A DNA stretch of 56,018 nucleotides from Chara braunii (lineage: Eukaryota > Streptophyta > Charophyceae > Charales > Characeae), in NCBI GenBank assembly GCA_003427395.1, contig BFEA01000842.1, forward strand, positions 312,312 to 368,329. Reading direction: 5' to 3'. The position numbers were made by a program, and so were the translations under genes. The notes under the pieces are model-generated. The model searched no databases, was not told where the DNA came from, and worked only from the letters and a program-made list of their open reading frames with translations. Below are positions 10,941 to 20,401 of this stretch, one piece after another. How positions within the stretch are numbered: position 1 is the stretch's first letter; each line of letters begins with the position of its first letter.

Positions 10941-11267
10941 CTAGTTCTCAACCGCCCTCAAAATAACATTTAGTCTTTCGCTCTCATCTCGGATCTCGTG
11001 CGTTTCCTTAATACCTAGTATCCCTGTGTCAAGGAAAAGTCGCCCCTCCTGCCCCTCTATGCAGGCAGCACCCCTCCTGACCTCTAAGACTCCTATCTTG
11101 GGGCACCTCACTCCCCTACAAATCGCGCTCCCTATGGTACGTAACTCTGCGCGAGTACAAGCACGCAAGCGCTCTCGCAGATCGATCGTTATCCTCCTCT
11201 CCAAATTGCTCAACCCTCGTCGTACGACGCTGGCCCCTGCTAGCGGATACTCACCTCCTCTTGCCAT
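10941..11267 (-). CDS. Unknown ORF epsilon, 108 codons
   Basis: I do not recognise this protein. Starting from ATG at 11265-11267 it begins MARGGEYPLAG, is Arg/Glu-rich, and contains AICRGVRCPKIGVLEVRRG and RLFLDTGILGIKETHEIRDE, which read like a folded domain and not random sequence. The start overlaps the last codons of alpha copy 1, whose stop is at 11251-11253, by 17 bases in another frame. The next feature downstream is the 26-bp repeat and then gag. A longer frame reaches 11363 but would overlap alpha 1 by 113 bases, so I prefer the internal ATG. Confidence 0.5.
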   Translation of the reverse strand: MARGGEYPLAGASVVRRGLSNLERRITIDLRERLRACTRAELRTIGSAICRGVRCPKIGVLEVRRGAACIEGQEGRLFLDTGILGIKETHEIRDESERLNVILRAVEN

Positions 11268-11743
11268 CAAACCACGGATGTCGTAAGGCAAATTCAACCA
11301 CAGTGTCGAAGTTTCTCCTTTGCGTAATCTGATAGGGAGTCGGAGGTCTAGGAAGTCCCTCAAAGATCATTATCCATGTGTCCCAGATAACGTTTTTCCC
11401 CAGAGATACTAACTTATCTCTTTCGCCTTCTTCAACCTCTTCCGAGTGTTCCCAACATCGACCGTACACAAGATCTATTTCTCTTTCCCTAGGCAGGTAA
11501 ATCCTCACATCATACACGTCTATGTAAATAAACCTTACGGTCATCACATTAAGACGTATCTCCTCCCATCCGCTATCCACAAGCTCGTACCTCTCTACCT
11601 CGTACAACAGCCATTTCGTCAAAATGGACATATTATATTTTTTGAACGAAATCAAAACCGACTTTTTTTGCCAAAATCCAGTTGGAATTTTTTGCTCCCG
11701 GGGGCCCCCTACATGTATCTGGTCTATGGTTGAGACCAGATAC

Positions 11744-11777
<34 letters not shown>

Positions 11778-12079
11778 TCTGGTCTCAACCATAGACCAGA
11801 TACATATAGGGGGTCCGGTGTTTTGGGAATGCCGGACTCCCAGGAGCAAAAAGTTCCGACCGGATTTTGGTAAAAAAAATCAGTTTTTATTTCGTTCAAA
11901 AAATATAATATGTCCGTTTTGACGAAATGGTTGTTGTACGAAATTACTTCTCTCTTCCCTAGCGAACTCAACAGACCACAGATAGTCTCTAGTTTCTCAT
12001 TGGACGGCCTGTTTCTGGCAAGAAACCTCTCTCTCCTCAACTCCAAGTCGTGGTTAGAGATATTTCTCCCTTCGCTCAT
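11251..12079 (-). pseudogene. Alpha family ORF, copy 1, split by a foldback element
   Basis: Function unknown. The N-terminal part (12079-11940, starting MSEGRNISNHDLELRRERF) and the C-terminal part (from TACGAG at 11604 down to 11251) together align along their length with alpha copy 2 next door. Shared features are an Arg-rich N-terminus, a (P/S)YEVxRY block, IYLPRERE, GRCWEH and IFEGLPRPP. The split is caused by a 330-bp insertion with GTAC at both sides. Upstream, copy 2 ends in TAG in the same frame only nine bases before this start, so copies 2 and 1 look like a tandem duplication of one domain. Confidence 0.7.
11606..11935. mobile_element. 330-bp foldback element with 4-bp GTAC target duplication
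   Basis: Near-complete inverted repeat. The left arm starts AACAGCCATTTCGTCAAAAT and the right arm, read in reverse complement, starts AACAACCATTTCGTCAAAAC. Similarity continues for over 100 bp to a central A-run at 11745-11774. Each arm also contains its own small hairpin (GTATCTGGTCT with AGACCAGATAC). The right arm has about 25 extra bases. GTAC is present directly outside both ends (11602-11605 and 11936-11939). It has no coding capacity, so it is a non-autonomous DNA transposon. The superfamily is not assigned; a 4-bp duplication excludes Tc1/mariner and typical hAT. Confidence 0.88.
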
Positions 12080-12088
12080 CCCCACATC

Positions 12089-12586
12089 CTATTCTCTTCC
12101 TGCCGATTTCTTGGGACCTTTCCTCGTTCCGACCATCCTAGCAAGGTCTACTACCGCCTCCCATCCATTCCGTTCTAATCCTCTGTCTGGAATCGGTGAC
12201 CTGGGCAAACTGTCGAAAATCGTGATGTCGTCACAGACCTCGACAATTTTCCCTAGATCCTCCAATCTCCTCTTCTCTTCCCTCAACTTCCACACGGCTA
12301 TCCTCCAGCACCTCGTGTAAGCACAAAACTTTGCACGCTCCCTAGGTAAGTATATACCTATGTGGTGTATTCCTAGGTCAGGAAAGTGTACGGTAATTAC
12401 ATAAAATTGATTTTTGTCCCAGCCGCTGTTTGCTACCTGGTACCTGACTACCTCATAGGGGAAGATCTCCTGTCTGCTAATTGCGCTCAGGCCTTGTAGT
12501 ACTTTCTCATGTTCAGGATCACGGGGTCCACTCCATCCCGCAAACTTCCGTCTCCTTCGTGCTAACTCCTCCTCAGGTAAGCTCAT
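12089..12586 (-). CDS. Alpha family ORF, copy 2 (intact, 165 codons)
   Basis: The best-preserved member of the alpha family. It begins MSLPEEELARRRRKFAGWSG and carries IFPYEVVRYQVANSGWD, VITVHFPDLGIHHIGIYLPRER, TRCWRIAVWKLREEKRRLED and IFDSLPRSP. I recognise no known domain. The alternation of short hydrophobic strands and a charged helix suggests a small folded alpha/beta protein. Homologues in this window are copy 1 (12079-11251) and copy 3 (15454-15047). It lies 25 bases after the stop of beta and 9 bases before copy 1, so the block is packed like a polycistronic or viral genome. Confidence 0.6.
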   Translation of the reverse strand: MSLPEEELARRRRKFAGWSGPRDPEHEKVLQGLSAISRQEIFPYEVVRYQVANSGWDKNQFYVITVHFPDLGIHHIGIYLPRERAKFCAYTRCWRIAVWKLREEKRRLEDLGKIVEVCDDITIFDSLPRSPIPDRGLERNGWEAVVDLARMVGTRKGPKKSAGRE

Positions 12587-12611
12587 CTCTCATGCCACAT
12601 CTACAGGTCGC

Positions 12612-13127
12612 CTAACATTCTAAGTCAGCTAAAGCAAGCGCCACCAACATCCTATCCACAGATGCTCGTAAGACCAGGTAAAAAGCTTCAAAGTCGTCGT
12701 TGTCTCCAAAATCTTCTATGTCTTCTAAAGTCTTAATAAACTCCTTCCAGTACTGGTTATGTGCCGAGAGTATCATGAAAATTGCGCTGTCAACTACCAC
12801 TCTCGCTAACTCTTCTGCCCTCTTGGCCTCCCTTTCTAGGAGTCTCTCAATCTCTCTCGGTGTCTCTTGCCATGACCTAGACAAGAGTGGCCCATCGAAA
12901 GGAGTCACACACAATATGTATCTAATCAGACGACCGTTTTCAACTCCTACCCAGAGCCCGGTCACTCGATCCTCTCTCACCGCTTGCCGAATACACTTTG
13001 ATTTCTCGATCACATTGAGTCTCGCTAGGTGCTCTACTTGCATTGTCACACAGGCCACCGACCCATCTAACTTCCCTACGACATGTAAGAAAAACTTATC
13101 ATTGGAGTACTCAGTCATACCAGTCAT
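12612..13127 (-). CDS. Unknown ORF beta, 171 codons
   Basis: No family recognised. It starts MTGMTEYSNDKFFLHVVGKL, has VEHLARLNVIEKSKCIRQAV and GLWVGVENGRLIRYILCVTPF, then a long charged helical stretch (REIERLLEREAKRAEELARV) and an acidic stretch EDIEDFGDNDDFEAFY. A coiled coil is likely in the second half. It is open over its full length, unlike the pol pseudogenes nearby. Alpha copy 2 follows after 25 bases in a different frame. Confidence 0.5.
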   Translation of the reverse strand: MTGMTEYSNDKFFLHVVGKLDGSVACVTMQVEHLARLNVIEKSKCIRQAVREDRVTGLWVGVENGRLIRYILCVTPFDGPLLSRSWQETPREIERLLEREAKRAEELARVVVDSAIFMILSAHNQYWKEFIKTLEDIEDFGDNDDFEAFYLVLRASVDRMLVALALADLEC

Positions 13128-13208
13128 TGTCCCCTATCATCGTTCTGATGCTCCTTCCTCACTTTCCTTTTCTTTCTGATTGGTAGCCTCTGTCGACTCC
13201 TCCAGCCG

Positions 13209-13526
13209 TTATGTCGACTCTGACGAATGTCTCGTTTCCTTGCCGTTACGATCTCTCGTCTTCACGCTCTCCAGGAAATCTAATCGCCACCTCCTGAAGA
13301 GCTCTCTGTCTTCTATAAACAGACTTTCTAGTCCCTTCGATACTACTTTTATTCTACGCAGTTCCTTCTCATTCTTGCTGGTTCCGCAATCCCGAATCTT
13401 GTTGCCCAGCTCCTTGACTCGCTTTAAAACTGGTTCTATAACGTGCTCCTTAACTCTCTTCACCCTCTCGTCTACATTTTTCATTCTCAACTGCCCATAT
13501 TTTCCTAAATTCTGAGGGCCTTTCAC
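13209..13526 (-). CDS. Unknown ORF delta, 105 codons, Lys/Arg/Glu-rich
   Basis: Highly charged, probably helical protein (VDERVKRVKEHVIEPVLKRV, then KNEKELRRIKVVSKGLESL and LFRRWRLDFLESVKTR). No known motif. Same strand as its neighbours beta (13127) and the gag-like piece (13972). It could be a fragment of a larger polyprotein, since the first ATG is not clearly favoured by context. Confidence 0.4.
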   Translation of the reverse strand: MKGPQNLGKYGQLRMKNVDERVKRVKEHVIEPVLKRVKELGNKIRDCGTSKNEKELRRIKVVSKGLESLFIEDRELFRRWRLDFLESVKTRDRNGKETRHSSEST

Positions 13527-13654
13527 ATCTTACCCTGAACTTCCGTCGGCGTCTCGTCTCGAACTATCTCTAGACGTACAATCCCCTTTACACAGACAAC
13601 CACTTCATATACCATCCACCTTTGTGTGGTTATCTCCCTCAGTGCTCCTAACCT

Positions 13655-13972
13655 CTACTCTCGTATGACGTCCTCTCCAAGTTCTATGTAGTCGCTTTCC
13701 GACAGCTCCTCATTTATACTCACCCTCAGGAGAATCTGTAGCGTTCCGTCATTGCATGCTAAGCATCTAGAAACTGCTCGTGCGTACGGCGGCCGCAAGG
13801 AAGGCTCATATTGCCCGCCTACAGGCTGTCGGCTTGTCACTAGTCCGTGAGGGATCACTCGCGGATTCCTATCATCCACACTCCTCCAAGAATCAGAACC
13901 TTTGTGGTCCCACCGGAGAGAGTACGAAGCTCGGGGTCTATGTCGGTACAGTGTTGGGTCGCTCTCTGTCAT
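13655..13972 (-). pseudogene. Gag-like fragment upstream of Element A
   Basis: A segment reading LYRHRPRASYSLRWD, DSWRS and DDRNPR matches the gag linker of Element A (YRDKPGSPYSLRWDGR, DPWRSMEDRNPR) at most positions over about 28 residues. The rest is not recognised. It places a piece of gag within the unknown ORF cluster and is the main evidence that the cluster and Element A are related or have recombined. Confidence 0.65.
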
Positions 13973-14129
13973 GTCAATGCAACCCGTCTCATACCCTGCT
14001 CCTTGCCTCTGCTACTGTTTGTTCAAAGAACAACTCTGCTCGTAGGTATCCGTCTGACCATACCATCACCTCGTACGTCACCTTCGTCTGAAATGTCACG
14101 CACTCGAGGAACCCTGTCCGGTGTTCGTT

Positions 14130-14880
14130 GATAAGCTCGCTAGCCTGTCGCAGACACTCTCACTCTGTCAAGTTCTCTTCTATGTGCGCTCTGGGTAAGA
14201 CAGTGACAGTGAAACCATCATTCACTAATTATCTGCACACTTCGATCCTTGCGGACGTCCGACCTGACATACCTCCTATCGCTGGTCCCCAAACAGAAAC
14301 CTCGGCTCCTCCAAGCCAACGTACCTGTCTTCTACAAGTGTTCGACAATAGTCAATCAGATCGACCGGCCTTAGACAGTCTACCCAGCAAGTGGCGTCAA
14401 GCAATTCTCTCGACTCCTTATTGTCAAAGTGCCTCCACCACACACAGACGACGAAGTACGCTTCCTTGAATCGGGGTGCCAACCCCAATCCAAGAGGGAG
14501 GTGAGTACGGTGAATTGCTCGAGTCAAGTTCCCAACGCCTCCGTATGTTTGATCTATCACAAATGCTGGGAGTGCCCACCTCCAGCCCTGCAAGGGGTGG
14601 AGATCCTGTCTCGGGGGTCCGAAGACATTATGCACCAGCGGCTGACTATCTCCAGCTAAAGTGCTTGCTTTTCTAACCACAATACTCCTTGCTAAAGCCT
14701 CATACCTCCACCAAGTCCTCTCAGCACCAACGAGTGTTAGTCATATCCAGTGCTCCTGTGATCTATCAAATACGAGGTGTCCAATAGCCTCTACTCGTCT
14801 ACCGCCCCTCACCTCCTTGATCTCTAGTATCACTGTCCACAAAAGACCCCTTCTGCTATCCACGTCCCCGTGTATCTGAG
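14130..14880 (-). pseudogene. Gamma family, copy 3 (degenerate)
   Basis: The readable piece at 14276-14680 includes LPAFVIDQTYGGVGNLTRAI, which matches PTFVVDELFGGVGAVVESYL in gamma copy 2. The following part (ESRELLDATCWVDCLRP) is more diverged. Upstream sequence to 14880 keeps fragments such as GTWIAEGVF but has several stops. It is the most decayed of three gamma copies. Function unknown. Confidence 0.5.
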
Positions 14881-15046
14881 TGACACTCTCTCGCTGTCGT
14901 CCAGTCGTATAAGAAGAGGAATGTCATACCCGAGAGCCGCCTCTCTTGGTAGCGTCAATCTCTTCAACCGGTACGAATCAGAGTCGTGTGACAATTAATA
15001 AGCCCACCATAGGCTCGAACCGCTCCTCATCTCTCCATCGTCCTTT

Positions 15047-15454
15047 CTACATGGGCTGGGCAACTCTGACCTTAATCGCGAGCTCTACCATCTCACGCCA
15101 CTCATTCCTTGAAAATTTCTTCCCTTCAATCGGGGGAGCTGGAATCCCTTCGAACACCTCGATCCCAGTATCCCAACTAACTATTTTATTTTCTTGTTTT
15201 AAGCGGTCCACCTCTCCTATCGGCAATCTAACCACGCTCTCCCAAACCTTCTCGCTAAGATCCCCCCTTGCCCGGGTTGCAGAAACGTAGATCCGCTCGT
15301 CGTACTCGTCAAGACTAACAAAGCGATATGTAAGAATGTACACGCGCCGGTGATCTATTCCTCCTTCCTGGACATACTCGTATATAACGAGTTCATATGG
15401 GAGAACATCCCTCCTTGTCTTCTCGTTCAGGGATCGGACGACCTTACTAATCTC
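15047..15454 (-). pseudogene. Alpha family, copy 3 (5' truncated by a stop)
   Basis: The open part reads RRDVLPYELVIYEYVQE, ILTYRFVSLDEYDERIYV, KVWESVVRLPIGEVDRL and GIEVFEGIPAPPIEGK, aligning with alpha copies 1 and 2 from the PYEVVRY block to the end. TAG at 15455-15457 cuts it off from the expected Arg-rich N-terminus. It lies 3 kb from the other alpha copies, between gamma copies 2 and 3. Confidence 0.6.
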
Positions 15455-15829
15455 CTATCTTCTAGGGCCTCGTCCCTCGGTGATTAGTTGCTCCCATTAT
15501 ACCTGTCTAAAGGACATCACATGTCTGCCCATCTGTAACCCCCACTATTGTCTCTACCTCTCTCCTAGCTCTTTTTCCTTTCCCCGAGCACCTATACGAT
15601 TCGTGCCTCAGTTTCGTGAATACACGCGTCGCCTCCGTCAGTGACCCTCTTTCACGTTTAGCATATCCACGTCTCTATCCTCACCTATCTCGCGCCCCCA
15701 AGGGGTATCCTCCTGTCCGCCGGCCCGATGGAGGTGTTCCCAACGATCCTCCTCTGGTACCTATCCGCCTACGCGGTCATCGTCTCTCGCGTCTATGCCC
15801 TGAACCCTACCGCCAACCTCGGAAAGTGA

Positions 15830-16855
15830 ATCGCAGCAGGGTCACCATCTGCCTCCTCCATCTCCTCGTGGTCCTCGCCTCAATCGTCCTCATGTACCGC
15901 ATCCTCAGCATGCTCCACTTCTGGCTCTATGACATAGGCAGGCGCGCCTATCCCCTCGTAGTATCACTCAACTAACCGCGGACCAAGAAGCGCATCGCTC
16001 CACCAGGCTCCCCAATCCTCATCAAAGAGCCACCCGACGGATGCTACAAAATCCGGCTCCGCTCTGAGCTCCCTGTCCAATAAGTCTCAAACATACGTCC
16101 GTAGGGCTTGCCTCCAGCCCGACGATCGCTCACTCACCCGGTCCCTAAACCGTGTCGGTGCTATGGATAGGACCAGCTCTATAAGTTGTAGCCTCCTATC
16201 TCCCCAACGCAAGCCGCCGGTCAACAGGGAGTAACAAATGTAGTCCGTGTCGAGGTCACTACGGGAGAAAGTGTTGAGCTCTCGTAGTGTCAGATATGAC
16301 TCGACCACTGCCCCTACTCCTCCGAACAACTCGTCCACCACGAACGTAGGCACGGTCGTCCTCAGCCGTCTGCAAGAGTAAGGAAAGAGTCTCGTTCCTG
16401 CAATTCGAAGCTCTCCTGAAACATCCCTAGCGCCGGGTACTCTGCTCGGTCATCTCTTCACGTCTGCGCGCTCGTCCCGTTGAGAGGAGTCTGCCTCCTC
16501 TCGGGAATATTGCTCGGCACAGTCTATCACAGCGCACGCCCCCAAGGCAGCGAGGGATATCACGACACCCCTTGCAGCCTCTGCGCTCAGGAACAAGAAC
16601 GCCCGCACTATGCCCCAGCTGACCTGCTCAATAAGTCCACCCCCGGGGCCTCTCATGCCATCTATCTCCCGGTACATTCATAACCATGTGCCTGGGCAGA
16701 GAAGCAGCGATCGTCATCCATAACCGTGATCTCTCTCGTAAACAGGACGCGCGAGAAGTGTGAACTCCACGAAGTCTCCCTCCACTATCTAGAGGCTCAT
16801 ATGACCACCACTTGTCGATGACACGGAACTCCTCTACCGCCCCTGGGTGCCACAT
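15830..16855 (-). pseudogene. Gamma family, copy 2 (broken)
   Basis: Starts MWHPGAVEEFRVIDKWW, parallel to MWPPSGVEEFPVTPTWG in copy 1. Further blocks match copy 1 in order: a hydrophobic AFLFLSAEAARGVVISLAAL stretch, GGLRWGDRRLQLIELVLSIA, then after a stop near 16087 DLLDRELRAEPDFVAS, YYEGIGAPAY and an acidic tail. The frame is broken in at least three places. Copy 1 and copy 2 together form a tandem duplication of about 1 kb. Confidence 0.6.
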
Positions 16856-16880
16856 CCACTCGTTCGCTCGATCAACCTAT

Positions 16881-17829
16881 CTAAGCCCTGATAGCGACCC
16901 CTATCCTCGAGAAGTGAGCGTCGACGATGTCGTCCTCCTCCCCTGACTCAGCGTCCGTATCGTCGGAGTCCACCCAATCGGGCTCCGGGTCCTCCTCGTT
17001 GTCCTCGCCAATCTCCTCAACCACCTCAGCCAGCCGATACCCCTCCGCTCCGATAGCCTCATAATATCGCATAAGCTGATAAACGGCTATAAGCGACTCA
17101 ACGTCCCCGGATCCCCACGAATCCCAGTACTCTGTGAAGAGCCGGCCTATACTAATGGTGTAATTGGGCCCCGCTCTAAGCTCGCGGTTCAACAGGTCCC
17201 AGACGTACGCGGGCGGTGGGCGTCTCCAGTCGTAACCCTCGTTCCACCAAGGTCCAGAAGAGGTCGGGGCTATCGAGTGAATCGACTCTATGAGCTGAAT
17301 TCTCTCGTCCCCCCACCGTGGCCCAAGAATAGAAGATGTAACGGGAAGAACCCGCATACGGGAAGAACTCGTCTCGGACAACGAGGAGTTCCCCGGAAAT
17401 CACACAAGGAGGAAATCGATCAGCCCACTCAGCGGCCTTCAGCTCCTCCTCGCGCCGGAAAGCCTCCACCTCGTTCTGCAAGTATCTCTCGGCCCGACCG
17501 ATGATCTCACAAGACTCTGAAACTACGAGGGTCAACACAGCCTTTCCGACCTCCGCCGGACTTAAATATAGGTAGGCCTTAACCTCCCCGTACACAATCT
17601 CCCCTGGTCGCCTACCTCGTGTAAGTTGGTCCCGTCTCAGATCCCTGTGTATCCAAAGCCAAGCCCCTGTCCTCAGGAGAATCGATCGCCACCCAAAAAG
17701 GTCATCGTACCAGTCTGTTGGCCGAGTCGGCAACGTGAACTCTACAAGCTTTCCCTCTACGAGCTCGGGGGGGTCAACTCCCCAAGTCGGGGTAACTGGA
17801 AATTCCTCGACACCTGATGGCGGCCACAT
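16881..17829 (-). pseudogene. Gamma family, copy 1 (one frameshift)
   Basis: Function unknown. ATG at 17827-17829 gives MWPPSGVEEFPVTPTWG, then DWYDDLFGWRSILLRTGAWL, KAYLYLSPAEVGKAVLTLVV (possibly a buried helix) and YIFYSWATVGG. Near 17330 the frame shifts and the protein goes on as RWGDERIQLIESIHSIAP, DLLNRELRAGPNYTISIGRL and a very acidic tail (EEIGEDNEEDPEPDWVDSDD) to the stop at 16881. The shift is close to a G-run. If real, the full protein would be about 310 residues. Confidence 0.55.
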
Positions 17830-18417
17830 CCGCGCCACAGAGTTCAGAGGCTGCGGGGTGGGTGAAAAATATGAAGAGTAGTAGTGTAGGAGGAAGGACA
17901 AAAGAGAAGAAAAAAAAACTAGGAAAAATTTCGGCAGTGCTCCGCCTCCCCCCGTTGGGATGGGGTTTGGGAGGTCGTCCCTACAATAATGCTGCCTATC
18001 AGAGTCCTACTAGGGTCCTAGGGTACCTCGGATGACGAGGGCATAAAATTCCTGACTCGAATTGGGCCCACAAGCCTTATATTCGAGTTCCCTTGAATAC
18101 AGGGCGCGTGCACAATTCGAGGGAATCTATCCTACATTGCCCTCGAACGTGCGTTTGTCCAACAGACCCTTTTTTCCTAGCCCAGAAGCAGAAATAAGAG
18201 TCGCACAGTCCCCTCAGGTCCCCTCCCCTACCAAGGGACCATGCCAACAAGACCAATCCCTGTTCCTCCAAGGGAACATGTCAACAAGACCAATCCTTGT
18301 TCCTTCCCTCAGATACCCTCCCCTGCCAACATCAACAGACTCTGCTCAATATCAACGGGGGATCCAGTGCTCTATCTCTAGGTGGCGGGCGCCAAGCATG
18401 CCCAGGAAGGTACATAA
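17830..18417. other. No gene recognised
   Basis: 5' side of the unknown ORF cluster. There is a short direct repeat: ACAAGACCAATCCYTGTTCC near 18248 and again near 18282. I found no LTR, primer-binding site or promoter motif that I trust. Confidence 0.4.
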
Positions 18418-18490
18418 GGTCAATCGGGATTGAACTCACGACCTCCTGAATGCCAGTTGCGTGCCGTACCAACTGAGTTAGGCCACTGGA
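18418..18490 (-). other. tRNA-like module (A-box and B-box), possible SINE head
   Basis: On the minus strand TAACTCAGTTGG (one change from the A-box consensus) is followed 43 bases later, start to start, by AGTTCAATCCC, a B-box-like motif preceded by GGAGGTCGTG. This is the spacing of a real tRNA. The acceptor and T stems do not pair well, so it is not a functional tRNA gene. A tRNA-derived SINE head or a tRNA pseudogene is most likely. Confidence 0.55.
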
Positions 18491-19520
18491 CTTTCTTTTC
18501 TTTTTGGTCACTGAAGCGACCGCTTTTCCATTTTATTTTATTTTTCGTTCCGTCGCTTTCGGCGCCGCTTTCCCCTTTTTGGTCGCTGCAACGGCCGTCG
18601 TTCCCCTTTTTTTTTCGTTTGGTCAGTTTCAATGCAAGCAGAAGCAGTCTGTCGCGTCTTTTTTTTTTTCGTTTGGTCAGTTACAGTGCAGACAGTCTGT
18701 CGCGTTCCTATTGCTCGCTTCTTTTCTTTTTTCACTTTCCCGCTAGCTTCTTTTTTTTTTTCGTTTTCGTCGCGCTCCCACTTTTCCTGCTCGCGTTAGC
18801 GGCAACGTTTTTCGTTTTTGCTGCGATCTCACTTTTCCTGCTCGCGTTAGCGACGAAAGGCATCAGGGCGGCGCAGGCAGCCGCAACACCAACCATCCAC
18901 ACTCACGCACCCATGCACCCACACCCATGGCCACGCCCACGACCACATTTTCCTTTTTTTTTTTCATTCCGTCGCTTTCTGCGCCGCTTTCCCCTTTTCG
19001 GCCGCTGCAACGGCCATCGTCTATCACTGCAGCAGCAACCATCAAGACCCATGCACCATGCCCACGCCCACATTTCCCCCTTTTTTTTTTCGTTCCGTCG
19101 CTCTCGGCGCCGCTTTCCCCTTTTTGACCGCCTTCCGCCACTGTAGCAGCAACCATCCAGACCCACGCACCCACGCCCACACCCACATTTCCCCCTTTTT
19201 TTTTTTTTTTTTTCGTTTCGTCGTTTTCCCTGTTTTTACCGTTGCAGCGGCCGTCCTTCCCACTTCGCGTCCTTTTTTTTTTCGTTTGGTCAGTTCCGGA
19301 ACAGGCAACACGTCGCATTCCCGCTGCTTGCTTATTTTTTTTTCCCACTTTCCCGCTTTCTTTTCTTTTTCGTCACGCTCCCACTTTCCCTTTTTTTTTT
19401 TCGTTTGGTCAGTTTCGGTGCAAACAGTCCCGCTGCTCGCTTTTCTTTTTTCGATTCCCGCTTTCGTTTCTTTTTCGTTGCGCTCTCACTTTTCGTTTTC
19501 CCGCTTTCTTTTCTTTTTCG
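18491..19520. repeat. Pyrimidine-rich block of mixed short repeats
   Basis: About 1 kb with strong C+T bias on the plus strand. It contains recurring pieces: CGTTTGGTCAGTT (18628, 18678, 19288, 19402), a TCCGTCGCTTTCGGCGCCGC-like block (18551, 18969, 19095), and ACCCACGCACCCACGCCCAC-like blocks. T-runs of 9-16 separate them. Open frames here are low complexity and are not called. Confidence 0.7.
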
Positions 19521-19569
19521 TCACACTTCCACAGGGGCACACACACACACATACACAAACACATAGACA

Positions 19570-19631
<62 letters not shown>
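19570..19631. repeat. (AC)n microsatellite
   Basis: Uninterrupted AC run directly after the pyrimidine-rich block. Confidence 0.95.
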
Positions 19632-19633
<2 letters not shown>

Positions 19634-19639
19634 AAACAA

Positions 19640-20236
19640 GTTTAAATAACAAAAGCTTAATAACAAATTATAAAATAAAAATAAGAGTTAAAAATAAAAA
19701 GAAAAAATAATAATAAGATAATACGTATTAATAACTAAAAAAATCGTAAAATAATAATAAAATAATAAAATTATAATAAAGTAATAAATTCATAAATTCA
19801 TAAAATCATAATAAAGTAACAAAATAATAAAATAATAAAGCTTAATAATAAATTAGAAAGTGAAAATTTAAATAATAAGTATTAATAACTAAAATAATAA
19901 TAAAATAATAAAAAATAATAAATTTATAATAAAATAATAAAATAATAAAATAATAAAGCTTAAAAATAAATTAAAAAGTAAAAATTAAAATAAATAAATA
20001 ATAAGAATAAAATATTTTTGTTTAATAATAATAAAAGAATAAAATAATAAAATAATAAAATAATAAAATAATAAAATAATAACATAGTAAAATTTATAAA
20101 TATAAAAATATAAAAATAATAAAATAAAATAAAATAAAATAATCAATAAATAATTAAAAAAAAATAATAATAATATATAAAAAAAAGGAAAGAAAATCCA
20201 AAAAAAAATAATAATAATAATATATATATATATATT
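19640..20236. repeat. AT-rich (AATAATAA)-like DNA
   Basis: Almost pure A and T, made of AATAATAAAATAATAA-type units with irregular variants. It forms the left flank and target of the hAT-like element that starts at 20245. Confidence 0.85.
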
Positions 20237-20244
20237 AGAATAAG

Positions 20245-20345
20245 CAGGGTTGTCGGCGTTCGGGACGGGCCTAACGCCCGAACCCGAATGCCCGAACGTT
20301 TGGGACCCCCTCTCGACACGTTCATACGTTCGGCCGAACGCGAAA

Positions 20346-20401
<56 letters not shown>

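Noticed and set aside
18430-19645. Long frames rich in Phe, Ser and Pro or Lys on both strands
   Set aside because: They come from T-runs and CA or pyrimidine repeats and have no domain-like sequence.
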